NCBI RefSeq assembly: GCF_947493765.1
Contig: NZ_CANLSZ010000004.1
Location: forward strand, 302,461-366,460
From: an uncultured Arthrobacter sp.
GTDB taxonomy: Bacteria; Actinomycetota; Actinomycetes; Actinomycetales; Micrococcaceae
Direction of reading: 5' to 3'
DNA: 64,000 nucleotides
Below are positions 51,274 to 59,315 of this stretch, in pieces (within the stretch, counting starts at the first letter, position 1; every line of letters begins with the position of its first letter). The notes under the pieces are model-generated. The model ran no database searches. It had not been told where the DNA came from and worked only from the letters and a program-made list of their open reading frames with translations. Both the position numbers and the translations under genes were made by a program.

Positions 51274-52290
51274 CTAGAGCCAGCGGTTGCGCCGGAACGC
51301 CCAGTACAGGCCGGCACCGAGCGCGATCATGAGGACGATCGCGAACGGGTATCCGAGCCGCCAGTGCAGCTCGGGCATCAGGTCGAAGTTCATGCCGTAG
51401 ATCGAGGCGATCAGGGTCGGCGCGAAGAGGATGGCGGCCCAGGAGGAGATGCGCTTGACCTGCTCGCCCTGCGTCAGCGACGTCTCGGTCAGGCGCGTCA
51501 TCTCCTCGTTCTGCCGCTGGGCCACGAGCGTGGAGTGCACGGTCAGGGCGTTCTGCAGCAGCGTGCGGAAGGTGTTGATGCGCTCGACCACGCGGATCAC
51601 GTGGTCCTGGACGTCGCGCAGATTCCGCGCGAGCTCGTCGTCCATCCGGTACTTCGAGGCGCCGCCGAGCAGCCCGTCCAGCATGTCCTGCAGCGGCTGG
51701 GTGGCCCGCTGGAACTCGATGACCTCACGGTGGAGCTGGTAGATCCGCCGTGAGACGTCCGGCGCTCCCCCGAACAGGTCGTTCTCGATCTCGTCGACGT
51801 CGTTCTCGAGCCCCTGGACCACGGGCCGGTACTCGTCCACCACCTGGTCGAGCAGCGCGTACAGGACGGCCTGCGGGCCGGCGGCGAGCAGTTCGGGATC
51901 GGCCTCGAGCCTGCGCCGCACCACACCGAGATCGGGTGATTCGGCGTGGCGGATGGTGACGACGAAGTCCTGCCCGATGAACAGGTGCAGCTCACCGAAC
52001 TCCACCTTCTCCTCGGCGTCGAGATAGCGTGCCGGCCGCAGGACCACGAACAGCGTGTCGCCGTAGCGCTCCAGCTTGGCCCGCTGGTGGCCCTTGGTGG
52101 CGTCCTCGACGGCGAGGGGATGCAGACCGAACTCGGCCTCGACGGCAGCGATCTCCCCGGCATCGGGCCGGTAGAGGCCGATCCACGCCATCCCGCCGCT
52201 CTCACGCATGAGCTCGAAGGTCCGGTCGAGGTCCTCGGGCGCGATCCGCTTCTTCCCGTCCACGTAGACGGCGTTGGTGATCAGTGGCAT
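51274..52290 (-). CDS. corA: Magnesium/cobalt transporter CorA
   Basis: Pentameric divalent-cation channel (338 aa). The pore motif GMN lies in IASIYGMNFDLMPELHW between the two C-terminal helices. The cytoplasmic funnel domain has the helix VVDEYRPVVQGLENDVDEIE. ATG 52290 is one base beyond the purN stop, so it is translated from the purN transcript. Confidence 0.95.
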   Translation of the reverse strand: MPLITNAVYVDGKKRIAPEDLDRTFELMRESGGMAWIGLYRPDAGEIAAVEAEFGLHPLAVEDATKGHQRAKLERYGDTLFVVLRPARYLDAEEKVEFGELHLFIGQDFVVTIRHAESPDLGVVRRRLEADPELLAAGPQAVLYALLDQVVDEYRPVVQGLENDVDEIENDLFGGAPDVSRRIYQLHREVIEFQRATQPLQDMLDGLLGGASKYRMDDELARNLRDVQDHVIRVVERINTFRTLLQNALTVHSTLVAQRQNEEMTRLTETSLTQGEQVKRISSWAAILFAPTLIASIYGMNFDLMPELHWRLGYPFAIVLMIALGAGLYWAFRRNRWL

Positions 52291-52291
52291 C

Positions 52292-52873
52292 TCAGGCTCC
52301 CGTACCCGTGGTGCGTGCGGCGAGGTCGGCGAGCGTCGCGAGGAGCAGCCGGCGCTCCTCGACCTTGATGCGCTCGTGCAGCGTCTGCTCGGTGTCGTCG
52401 GGCAGGACGGCGACGGCGGCCTGGGCGAGGATGGGGCCGGTGTCCACGCCGGCGTCGGCGATCATGACCGTGCATCCCGTGACCCTGACGCCGTGCGCCA
52501 GGGCGTCACGCACCGCGTGGGCGCCGGGGAAGTTCGGCAGGAGGGCGGGGTGGGTGTTGAGGTAGCGGTCCGGGAAGCGGTCCAGGAACTGCTGGTCCAC
52601 GATCCGCATGAAGCCCGAGGACACCACGTAGTCCGGTGCGTACCCGGCGACGGCGTCGGCGAGCGCCCGGTTCCACTCCGGGCGCTGCGGGTACTCCCGG
52701 AAGTCGACCTCGAAGGTGGGGATCCCGGCGTCGGCCGCCCGCCGCACGCCCCCGGTCCCGGTCCGGTCCGCACCGACGGCGGCGACGGTGACGGGCAGGG
52801 AGCCGTCGGCGACCGCGTCGATCACGGCCTGGAGGTTCGACCCGCTGCCGGAGACGAGGACTACGATGCGCAT
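52292..52873 (-). CDS. purN: Phosphoribosylglycinamide formyltransferase
   Basis: Third step of purine synthesis (193 aa), formylating GAR with 10-formyl-THF. MRIVVLVSGSGSNLQAVIDA starts the protein. GFMRI, NTHPALLPNFPGAHA (catalytic His) and VDTGPILAQ (catalytic Asp) follow. No SD is present. TAAGGT lies 6 nt before ATG, so it is probably leaderless. Usually next to purH, here split from it by corA and the monooxygenase module. Confidence 0.96.
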   Translation of the reverse strand: MRIVVLVSGSGSNLQAVIDAVADGSLPVTVAAVGADRTGTGGVRRAADAGIPTFEVDFREYPQRPEWNRALADAVAGYAPDYVVSSGFMRIVDQQFLDRFPDRYLNTHPALLPNFPGAHAVRDALAHGVRVTGCTVMIADAGVDTGPILAQAAVAVLPDDTEQTLHERIKVEERRLLLATLADLAARTTGTGA

Positions 52874-52876
52874 GGA

Positions 52877-52909
52877 TCAACCTTAGGGTCTGCCCTCGCC
52901 TAGGGTTGA
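52877..52909. promoter_or_regulatory. Symmetrical divergent promoter region of purN and the small membrane protein
   Basis: Two -10 boxes in mirror arrangement: TAAGGT (52880-52885, minus strand) 6 nt before purN, and TAGGGT (52901-52906, plus strand) 6 nt before a six-codon ATG frame at 52913. The boxes lie in a near-perfect 9-bp inverted repeat (TCAACCTTA/TAGGGTTGA). Confidence 0.5.
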
Positions 52910-52912
52910 ACC

Positions 52913-52933
52913 ATGCCGACGGAGACCAGATGA
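52913..52933 (+). other. Candidate leaderless six-codon upstream frame
   Basis: ATG 52913 opens MPTETR and stops at TGA 52931-52933, overlapping the ATG of the membrane protein gene (ATGA). The GGAG used by that gene lies inside it. It could couple translation, or the ATG may be fortuitous. Confidence 0.35.
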
Positions 52934-53367
52934 CGCAGCAGGACACGGGACGGGGCGGGCCGGACCGCTCCGGGAACGGGCGGCAGGAGCCCGACGACGT
53001 CGTCGCCTCGCGCCGCACGTCCGCCCGGCTGTGGCTGCGCCTGTTCGGACTGGCGCTCCTCGGGGCCGTGCTGCTGGGATCCCTGGCGCTGCCGTGGAAG
53101 GTGCTCACGCTCGTGCTCTCGGTGTTCGCCGTGGCCGCCGGCGTGGTCGCCCTGATCAAGGTGATCGGTGCGAAGCTGCCCCGCCTCGTGCTGCTGGCCA
53201 CCTCGATCGGCCTCGTGTCGGCCGTCTTCCTGACGGTGGGGACGGCCGTGTCGGTGCTGCTCTGGCCCGTCACGCAGCACTATGAGGAGTGCATGTCGCG
53301 CGCGCTGACCTTGCAGGCCAGGAGTGACTGCGAGGACGCGCTGCGGAGGTTCGAGACCGCGGGCTGA
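52930..53367 (+). CDS. Small three-helix membrane protein of unknown function
   Basis: A 145-aa protein: about 35 polar N-terminal residues, then three hydrophobic helices (from LFGLALLGAVLLGSLAL to LVSAVFLTVGTAVSVLLW), and a charged C-terminus with two Cys (EECMSRALTLQARSDCEDAL). I do not recognise the family. GGAG at 52921-52924 fixes the start. Divergent from purN. It ends against the DUF6350 gene in a shared hairpin. Confidence 0.75.
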   Translation: MTQQDTGRGGPDRSGNGRQEPDDVVASRRTSARLWLRLFGLALLGAVLLGSLALPWKVLTLVLSVFAVAAGVVALIKVIGAKLPRLVLLATSIGLVSAVFLTVGTAVSVLLWPVTQHYEECMSRALTLQARSDCEDALRRFETAG

Positions 53368-53382
53368 CGCCTCGGCGTCAGC
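53363..53382. terminator. Short hairpin containing both convergent stop codons
   Basis: A palindrome CTGACGCC-TC-GGCGTCAG (53364-53381), extended by one pair. The TGA of the plus-strand gene (53365-53367) and of the minus-strand gene (53378-53380) are mirror images within the arms. Confidence 0.5.
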
Positions 53383-54664
53383 GACGCCGGGGCTGCCGCT
53401 CCAGCAGCGGCCCGGCGGCGTGACCGAGGACGGCGCCCACCGCGACCTCGAGCGCGAGCCATGCTCCGAGCAGGAGCGGGTCGGGGCCGAGCTCCGTGAA
53501 CCGTCCGAGTCCCAGCGAGGCACGCGAGACGAGTGCCACGAGGACGCCGCCGAGCCCTGCCGTGAGCCCGATGAGCACGGCGAGCGCCAGGGTGGACGCC
53601 GTCGCCGTCAGCCACCGCAGCCGGCTCCTGAGGACGAGCCACTCGTCGAGGTGATTCTCCCCCTCCCGGAAGAACCACCACCCGGCGAGGGCCCCGGCGA
53701 GGACGGGGACGGCCAGGGCGGCGTACCCGTAGTCGAGCGTGCCCGCGGGCAGCGCCCCGAGGACGGGGATGGCCGGCAGGGGTCCCACGGTGCTCGCCAG
53801 CGGCGTGAGGGAGCTGCCGGTCCCCAGGGCGAACCCGGCGCCGGTGGTCCAGGACATGGTCCAGAGCACCAGATTGGGCAGGAAGCCCAGCTGGAGCAGG
53901 GTCAGGACGGAGGCCCCAACGACCCCGCCGTCGAGCCGCTCGTAGATGGCGGCGATCCCCGCCCAGTTCAGCCCGATCGTCACCGCCAGCAGGGCGGCCG
54001 AGAGGCCCGCCGCCACGAGCACGGCGAGGGCGCCCGAGCGCAGGACGGACCAGGCGTAGGACCCCGCCCAGCGGGAGGGCTGGCTCGCGCGGTCCACGGC
54101 TGCCGCGAGGTCCACCCCGACCACCCGGCTCCAGGTGCCGGCACCGCGGTGTGCTCCCGCGATCAGCCCCACACCCGCGGACACCGGCGGGACGAGCGCT
54201 CCAGTCACCAGCGAGGCGCCGGCGTCGGGCGTGCTCGACAGGTGGGCCACCCCCATGCCGGCCGCGGCGTAGGTCAGGAGGGCACCGAGCAGGCCCTGCC
54301 AGAGCTGGTCCGAGGAAGCCCGCGCCAACCGGCGTCCGGCACGCCGGGCCAGCAGCAGCGGTACGAGGACCAGGCCGAGGGGGATCACGTGCAGCAGACC
54401 CGCCACCGCGTCGTCCCCCGCGACGGCCGGGGGGAAGCGGAGGACCAGGGGCACCCCGTGCATCACGAGCCACCCCTGGCCGGCCAGCCGGGCGACGGAG
54501 TCGACGGAGCGGTCGGCAAGACCTCCGGAGAGCCAGACGGCGGCGACCGGGACGATCACGACCAGCGCCGAGATCAGGGCGGCCTGCCCGAGCTCCAGCG
54601 CGCCCTGCAGCCACAGGGGCATCGGGAGGGTACGGGGTTTGGTGGGGAGTTTCATCCCCTCCAT
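53378..54664 (-). CDS. DUF6350 family multi-pass membrane protein
   Basis: A 428-aa integral membrane protein with about ten hydrophobic helices, matching the DUF6350 family found near purine genes in Actinobacteria. No function is known and no motif suggests one. Start: ATG 54664 or ATG 54655. The GGAGGGG between them lies too close to the second, so 54664 is used. Lies 50 nt downstream of the TauE-like gene on the same strand. Confidence 0.75.
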   Translation of the reverse strand: MEGMKLPTKPRTLPMPLWLQGALELGQAALISALVVIVPVAAVWLSGGLADRSVDSVARLAGQGWLVMHGVPLVLRFPPAVAGDDAVAGLLHVIPLGLVLVPLLLARRAGRRLARASSDQLWQGLLGALLTYAAAGMGVAHLSSTPDAGASLVTGALVPPVSAGVGLIAGAHRGAGTWSRVVGVDLAAAVDRASQPSRWAGSYAWSVLRSGALAVLVAAGLSAALLAVTIGLNWAGIAAIYERLDGGVVGASVLTLLQLGFLPNLVLWTMSWTTGAGFALGTGSSLTPLASTVGPLPAIPVLGALPAGTLDYGYAALAVPVLAGALAGWWFFREGENHLDEWLVLRSRLRWLTATASTLALAVLIGLTAGLGGVLVALVSRASLGLGRFTELGPDPLLLGAWLALEVAVGAVLGHAAGPLLERQPRRR

Positions 54665-54714
54665 GGTGCCATCGGCGGGCCACCCGGCCCGCACCTTCCC
54701 CGCGTGGGGCGTGC

Positions 54715-55467
54715 TCACGCCAGGATGTCGATGGTGCCCTTGACGACGGCGAGCCCGGCCCCCACGAAGGCGATCACGATCACGAACAGGCGCGCATGGT
54801 CGTCGCGGACGAATCGGCCCAGTTTCTCGCCCAGGACGATTCCAGCCACGATGACGAGGCCGATCGCCGCCCACATCCACGGAGCGAGGACGGGCGCCTG
54901 TGCGGGGTCGAGGAGGAACTTTGTGACGAGCGTGACCAGCCCGATGCAGACGAAGAACGGCTGCAGCGTCGCGGCGAAGGGGCGCTGGGGCCAGCGGGAG
55001 AGCACGGCGTAGGCGCTCACGGCGGGGCCGCCAACCCCGGCCATGGAGTTGGTGAGCCCGGCAGCGAACCCGGCGAACGCCTTCGGTGCGTTGCCCCGGA
55101 CCACCACTTCGGTGCGCTGGAGCACGAGCGAGAGTGTCAGCGCCACCAGGACGATCACCCCGACCGTGACCGACAGGGGTGCGGCGGGGACGGCGACGGC
55201 GAGGAACGAGCCGGGGACGGAGCCGGCCAGGGACGGCACCACCAGCCAGCGGAACATGCTCCAGTCGATGTCCTTCCACACCCGGCCCACGATGATGGAC
55301 GAGGACACGACCGCGCAGGCGTTGACCAGGAGGATCCCCTCGTGCGGACCGAGGATGATGACGAGGAACGGTGAGATCAGCAGCGCGAAGCCCAGACCCG
55401 CGATGCGCTGTGCCACGGCCCCCACCAGGATGGAGGCGAGGACGATGAAGAAGATGCCGAGAGCCAC
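54715..55467 (-). CDS. TauE/SafE family sulfite or sulfonate exporter
   Basis: Membrane transporter (250 aa) with about eight helices. It shows the duplicated TauE/SafE pattern, GAVAQRIAGLGFALLISP in the first half and AGLTNSMAGVGGPAVSAY in the second. GTG 55467 is preceded by TACTGT 6 nt upstream (leaderless). Members export sulfite, sulfoacetate or other organosulfur anions. This fits loosely with the SAM-regulated monooxygenase 5 kb away, but the link is speculative. Confidence 0.88.
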   Translation of the reverse strand: MALGIFFIVLASILVGAVAQRIAGLGFALLISPFLVIILGPHEGILLVNACAVVSSSIIVGRVWKDIDWSMFRWLVVPSLAGSVPGSFLAVAVPAAPLSVTVGVIVLVALTLSLVLQRTEVVVRGNAPKAFAGFAAGLTNSMAGVGGPAVSAYAVLSRWPQRPFAATLQPFFVCIGLVTLVTKFLLDPAQAPVLAPWMWAAIGLVIVAGIVLGEKLGRFVRDDHARLFVIVIAFVGAGLAVVKGTIDILA

Positions 55468-55473
55468 CCGCTC

Positions 55474-55479
55474 ACAGTA
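55474..55479 (-). promoter_or_regulatory. -10 box of the TauE/SafE gene (leaderless)
   Basis: TACTGT on the minus strand, 6 nt before GTG 55467. Confidence 0.45.
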
Positions 55480-55501
55480 CGCACCCACGCGCCGCCGCCA
55501 C

Positions 55502-55523
55502 CGTCCACCGTCCACCGTCCACC
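55502..55523. repeat. Three 7-nt tandem repeats (GTCCACC) between divergent genes
   Basis: GTCCACC occurs three times in tandem at 55503-55523, upstream of the DUF1684 promoter. Low complexity, no evident function. Confidence 0.7.
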
Positions 55524-55531
55524 ACCGGCGG

Positions 55532-55537
55532 TAGCCT
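55532..55537 (+). promoter_or_regulatory. -10 box of the DUF1684 gene (leaderless)
   Basis: TAGCCT with 6 nt to ATG 55544 and no SD. Confidence 0.5.
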
Positions 55538-55543
55538 GTCCTC

Positions 55544-56179
55544 ATGACAGCAACCTCCGCCCTGGCCACGGCCGACTGGCGCCGGCGCGTCTTCGGTCTC
55601 TACGCCGACGTCCGCGCATGCGCTGTCTCCGAGTCGCCCGAGACCGCCCACGGACTGTGGCGGCGGGGACGCGACGAGCTGTTCCGCGACCATCCGGCGT
55701 CAGCGCTGGACGCCGGTGTCCGGTCCGCCTTCACGGGTCTCGCCGTGGCGCCCTACGACCCCGCCTTCCGCTTCGAGGCACTCGTGGACCCCGAGGGTGA
55801 GGGCGAGGTCATGGAGGTGCCCACCGGCACGGACGGCGTCGTCCCGTTCCGCCGGCTCGGCTCCGTCATGCTGCAGGGACTGGGCACGCTGGGCCTGTGG
55901 GAGCTGGGCTCCTACGGCGGCGGCCTGTTCCTCCCCCTGCACGATCGGACCGCGGGGAGGCCCGGCGGGTCGTACGGCGGCGGGCGCTACGTCCTGGACA
56001 CCGTCAAGGGCGCGCACCTGGGTGAGGGGCGGGCCCCCGGCAGCCTCGTGGTCGACCTGAACTTCGCGTACAACCCGTCCTGCGCCTACGACGAGGAGTG
56101 GGCGTGCCCGCTGCCCGGACCGGCCAATCGGCTCGCGGGCGAGGTCCCGGTCGGCGAGCTGTACCGGGACTACCGCTAG
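55544..56179 (+). CDS. DUF1684 domain protein
   Basis: A 211-aa cytoplasmic protein of unknown function. The family hallmark VDLNFAYNPSCAYDEEWACPLP, followed by NRLAGEVPVGEL, is present near the C-terminus. YGGGRYVLDTVKGA is also typical. Tryptophan near residue 40 begins the conserved N-terminal part. Probably leaderless. No functional link to its neighbours is evident. Confidence 0.88.
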   Translation: MTATSALATADWRRRVFGLYADVRACAVSESPETAHGLWRRGRDELFRDHPASALDAGVRSAFTGLAVAPYDPAFRFEALVDPEGEGEVMEVPTGTDGVVPFRRLGSVMLQGLGTLGLWELGSYGGGLFLPLHDRTAGRPGGSYGGGRYVLDTVKGAHLGEGRAPGSLVVDLNFAYNPSCAYDEEWACPLPGPANRLAGEVPVGELYRDYR

Positions 56180-56285
56180 CGGACCCCGCACCACCCGTCC
56201 GGAAGCGGTCCGGGACCCGTGCGGACCACGCCGTCGCCCCTCCACGATGACGCCGAATCGTTGGCCCGGAATGCTGGACTGCTCC

Positions 56286-57971
56286 ATGCCGGGACGGTAT
56301 GGTGCCCCCTCGCACATCGGTGACCGGGCCAGGCTCTATCATGGGAAGCACGCACCCATACTCCAGGAGGTTCCGATCACAGACACGGCTGCCCAACACG
56401 ACATCTACTTCGGAGCACCCGAGCCGGAGAATGAAGCCGAGATCCTCGCCTCGGCGTCTCGCGCGGCGGTCGCCCGGTTCGAAGGCCGCTCCGACATCAC
56501 GACGGTCAAGCGCCGCTTCACCCTGATCAACCAGGACCGCACCCCGCAGCAGGCCATGGTGGAGGATCTGCTGTTCATCCGTTCCGCCCTGGACACGGCA
56601 GGCATCGACTTCCTGCTCGTGCGCGGGAACGACCAGCGTCCGGTGATCGCCGTCGACCTCGCCAACCGCGAGAGATTGCGAGCCGCCCTGGTGGAGGCCT
56701 GCCGCGACGAACCCTTCTACTCCCGCACGGTCGACACGAAGCGCCGCACCACGCTCCTGGTCAGTGACGGGCGGCTGTCCAGCAGTGAGAAGGCGAGGAT
56801 CTTCCGGCTCTTCCGACCGCGCATCGAACCGCTCGGCGGCCTCGCCTACGGGCCCTCGGCCGGCGTGCAGATCGAGCTGTGGACCCTCGGCGACACAGCG
56901 ATCGAACTCCCGGTGGAGAACTCGCTGACCCGGCGCACCCTGCCCGCGGCCGAGTTCGTGCGCGGCGAGGTGGTGCGGCACGGCCTCAGCTGGCCCACGA
57001 TCGACAACATGTTCGCCGACCACGCGACCGACATCGACTTCGACATCGACCTGGTCTACTCCTGGGTGGACGGCAGCAGCCCCGAGTACCGGGCCGCCCG
57101 CGCCGCCCGCATGCAGGGCGTGACGGTGGGCGAGGGCGACGACCACGAGGCGCGCTACCGGCAGATCGACGAGCTCAAGTACACCCTGCGCTCCGTCTAC
57201 ATGTTCGCGCCCTGGGTGCGCCGCATCTTCATCGCGACCGACTCGGAACGCCCCGCCTGGCTGGCCGAGCACCCGTCCGTGACCTTCGTGCGCTCGGAGG
57301 AGCACTTCCTGGACACCTCCGTGCTGCCGACCCACAACTCGCAGGCCGTCGAGGCGCAACTGCAGCACATCCCCGGACTCTCCGAGCACTTCCTCTACTC
57401 CAACGACGACATGTTCTTCGGCCGGCCGGTCGCACCGGACCTCTTCTTCTCCCCCGGGGGCATCACCAAGTTCATCGAGGCCGACACGCGGATCGGTCTC
57501 GGGGAGAACGACGCCGAGCGCAGCGGCTTCGAGAACGCCGCACGCGTCAACCGGCGCCTGCTGCACGAGCGGTTCGGCCGCATCACCACGCGGCACCTCG
57601 AGCACGCGGTGACGCCCCTGCGCAGGAGTGTCCTGCTCGAGATGGAGGCGGAGTTCGCCGCCGAGTTCGCGGCGACGGCGGCGTCCCGCTTCCGCGCCAA
57701 GGACAACATCTCCGTGACCAACTCGCTGTACCACTACTACGCGCTCCTCACCGGCCGGGCCGTCACGCAGGAGTCGGCGCGCGTGAAGTACGTGGACACC
57801 ACGGCGCGTTCGGAGCTGAAGAGCCTGAACAAGATGCTCGACAAGCGGAACCGGGATCTGTTCTGCCTCAACGACGGCAGCACCTCCGACATCCCGGCCG
57901 ACGAGCGGGCCCAGCTGGTCACGGCGTTCCTCGAGAAGTACTTCCCCGTCAAGGCGCCCTGGGAGGTCTGA
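56286..57971 (+). CDS. Stealth family capsular/cell-wall glycan phosphotransferase
   Basis: Predicted sugar-1-phosphate transferase (561 aa from ATG 56286) of the Stealth family (CpsY/SacB-like), joining sugars through phosphodiester bonds in surface glycans. CR1 is DLVYSWVDGSSPEYR and CR2 is DELKYTLRSVYMFAPWVRRIF. CR3 includes FLYSNDDMFFGRPV and CR4 FCLNDGS near the C-terminus. The start is unclear. ATGs at 56247, 56271 and 56286 lack an SD, whereas AGGAGG (56365-56370) sits 5 nt before an in-frame ATC at 56376, with TATCAT (56337-56342) as possible -10. The true protein may be 531 aa. Confidence 0.85.
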   Translation: MPGRYGAPSHIGDRARLYHGKHAPILQEVPITDTAAQHDIYFGAPEPENEAEILASASRAAVARFEGRSDITTVKRRFTLINQDRTPQQAMVEDLLFIRSALDTAGIDFLLVRGNDQRPVIAVDLANRERLRAALVEACRDEPFYSRTVDTKRRTTLLVSDGRLSSSEKARIFRLFRPRIEPLGGLAYGPSAGVQIELWTLGDTAIELPVENSLTRRTLPAAEFVRGEVVRHGLSWPTIDNMFADHATDIDFDIDLVYSWVDGSSPEYRAARAARMQGVTVGEGDDHEARYRQIDELKYTLRSVYMFAPWVRRIFIATDSERPAWLAEHPSVTFVRSEEHFLDTSVLPTHNSQAVEAQLQHIPGLSEHFLYSNDDMFFGRPVAPDLFFSPGGITKFIEADTRIGLGENDAERSGFENAARVNRRLLHERFGRITTRHLEHAVTPLRRSVLLEMEAEFAAEFAATAASRFRAKDNISVTNSLYHYYALLTGRAVTQESARVKYVDTTARSELKSLNKMLDKRNRDLFCLNDGSTSDIPADERAQLVTAFLEKYFPVKAPWEV

Positions 57972-57984
57972 GCAGGCCGCCGCA

Positions 57985-58003
57985 CCCCCGCGACTGGCGG
58001 GGG
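57985..58003 (+). terminator. GC-rich hairpin after the Stealth gene
   Basis: A 7-bp perfect stem (CCCCCGC/GCGGGGG) with a 5-nt loop, 14 nt after the stop; no T tract. Confidence 0.5.
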
Positions 58004-58061
58004 CATACATCGTCGCCGTAGGCTCTCACGCGGACCACTATCAGCAGCGAAAGGCATCACC

Positions 58062-58478
58062 ATGGGTTTCCGTCCCAGTCACATCCCCCTCCGCCTCATC
58101 ACCGGGGCCTTCATCCTCAACTCCGGCCTCGGGAAGAGGGGCCTCGACGAGGGCACCGCCGGTTATCTGCAGGCGATGGCCGCCACGGCGTTCCCCCAGG
58201 CCGCCCAGCTCGAGGCCGGCCAGTTCGGCAAGCTCCTCGCCTCCTCGGAGATCGCCGTCGGGTCCGCGCTGCTCGCCCCGTTCGTGCCCAGCAGGCTCGC
58301 GGGCCTGGGCCTGCTCGCCTTCTCGGCCGGGATGATGACGATGTACTTCCGCACCCCGGAGCTGACGGAGAAGGACGGCATCCGCCCCACCCAGGACGGC
58401 ATCGCCGTCGCGAAGGACAGCTGGATGGTCGCCATCGCCCTCGCGCTGGTGCTCGACGGCAAGAAGAAGACGAAGTAG
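58062..58478 (+). CDS. DoxX-like small membrane protein
   Basis: A 138-aa protein with three to four helices. The N-terminal PLRLITGAFILNSGLGKRG and the later GMMTMYFRTPEL fit DoxX-like/DUF417-type proteins, although the match is by eye. The C-terminus is lysine-rich (GKKKTK). AAAGG precedes ATG 58062. Stands alone, followed by a hairpin. Confidence 0.75.
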   Translation: MGFRPSHIPLRLITGAFILNSGLGKRGLDEGTAGYLQAMAATAFPQAAQLEAGQFGKLLASSEIAVGSALLAPFVPSRLAGLGLLAFSAGMMTMYFRTPELTEKDGIRPTQDGIAVAKDSWMVAIALALVLDGKKKTK

Positions 58479-58484
58479 TCCGGA

Positions 58485-58512
58485 GCCCTGCGTACCCGAG
58501 CGGGCGCAGGGC
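58485..58512 (+). terminator. Terminator after the DoxX-like gene
   Basis: An 8-bp stem GCCCTGCG/CGCAGGGC extended by an inner CCCG/CGGG stem after a TA bulge, 6 nt past the stop codon. Confidence 0.65.
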
Positions 58513-58545
58513 ACCCCGGTCCGCCGAGCAGACAGGATCTCCCGC

Positions 58546-59286
58546 ATGTGCGGACGCTTTGTGATCGCCGGTTCGAAGGCTGATCTCGTCGACGCCTTCG
58601 AGGTGGACGAGGCGGTCACCGAGGAGGTGGAGCGATCCTGGAACGTCGCTCCGACCGACGTCGTGCAGCTCGTGGTCGAGCGGCTCCACCCGGAGACCGG
58701 GGAGCTGACGCGGCGGCTCGAACCGGCACGCTGGGGACTCATCCCCTCCTGGGCGAAATCCGCGTCCGTGGGCGCCCGGATGATCAACGCACGCAGCGAG
58801 ACGGTGCTGGAGAAGCCCTCCTTCCGTGCCGCGGCGCTCCGCCGCCGGGCGATCGTGCCCGCCGACGGATACTACGAGTGGCGGAAGAACGACGACGGCT
58901 CGAAGACGCCGATCTACCTGCACGGCCGCGACACCCCGCTGCTGGGCTTCGCCGCACTGTACGAATTCTGGCGCGACCCCTCGACGGCGTCGACAGCGGA
59001 CCCGCAGGGCACCTGGGTGGTCAGCTGCACCATCATCACCCGCCCCGCCACCGACGCGCTCGGCCGCATCCACGACCGCACGCCGGTCATCGTACCGGCG
59101 GAGCTGCACGGCGAATGGCTCGATCCACGGACCGACTCGCGGCCCGCGGTCCAGGAACTGCTCGATGCCATCCCCGATCCACACCTCGTGCCGCGCCTCG
59201 TCGGGAGCCGGGTGGGATCCGTGCGGAACAACGGACCGGACCTCATCGAACCGCTGCCCGGGGACGACGACCCCGACCGGTACTGA
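58546..59286 (+). CDS. SOS response-associated peptidase/abasic-site shield (SRAP, YedK/HMCES)
   Basis: Forms a covalent thiazolidine link with abasic sites in single-stranded DNA (246 aa). Catalytic Cys2 follows the initiator Met (MCGRFV). NARSET, IVPADGYYEWRK (active-site Glu), CTIITRPA and IHDRTPVIV (active-site His) are all present. Start ATG 58546 is fixed by the need for Cys2. No LexA box is obvious upstream, and the 68-nt gap is largely taken by the terminator of the previous gene. Confidence 0.95.
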   Translation: MCGRFVIAGSKADLVDAFEVDEAVTEEVERSWNVAPTDVVQLVVERLHPETGELTRRLEPARWGLIPSWAKSASVGARMINARSETVLEKPSFRAAALRRRAIVPADGYYEWRKNDDGSKTPIYLHGRDTPLLGFAALYEFWRDPSTASTADPQGTWVVSCTIITRPATDALGRIHDRTPVIVPAELHGEWLDPRTDSRPAVQELLDAIPDPHLVPRLVGSRVGSVRNNGPDLIEPLPGDDDPDRY

Positions 59287-59315
59287 TTGCCCATGACGTC
59301 CCAGGAGACTGCCCC

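Noticed and set aside
53378-55279. 633-aa minus-strand frame joining DUF6350 to the TauE region
   Set aside because: The upstream third is out-of-frame translation of the TauE/SafE gene, which has clear family motifs in its own frame.
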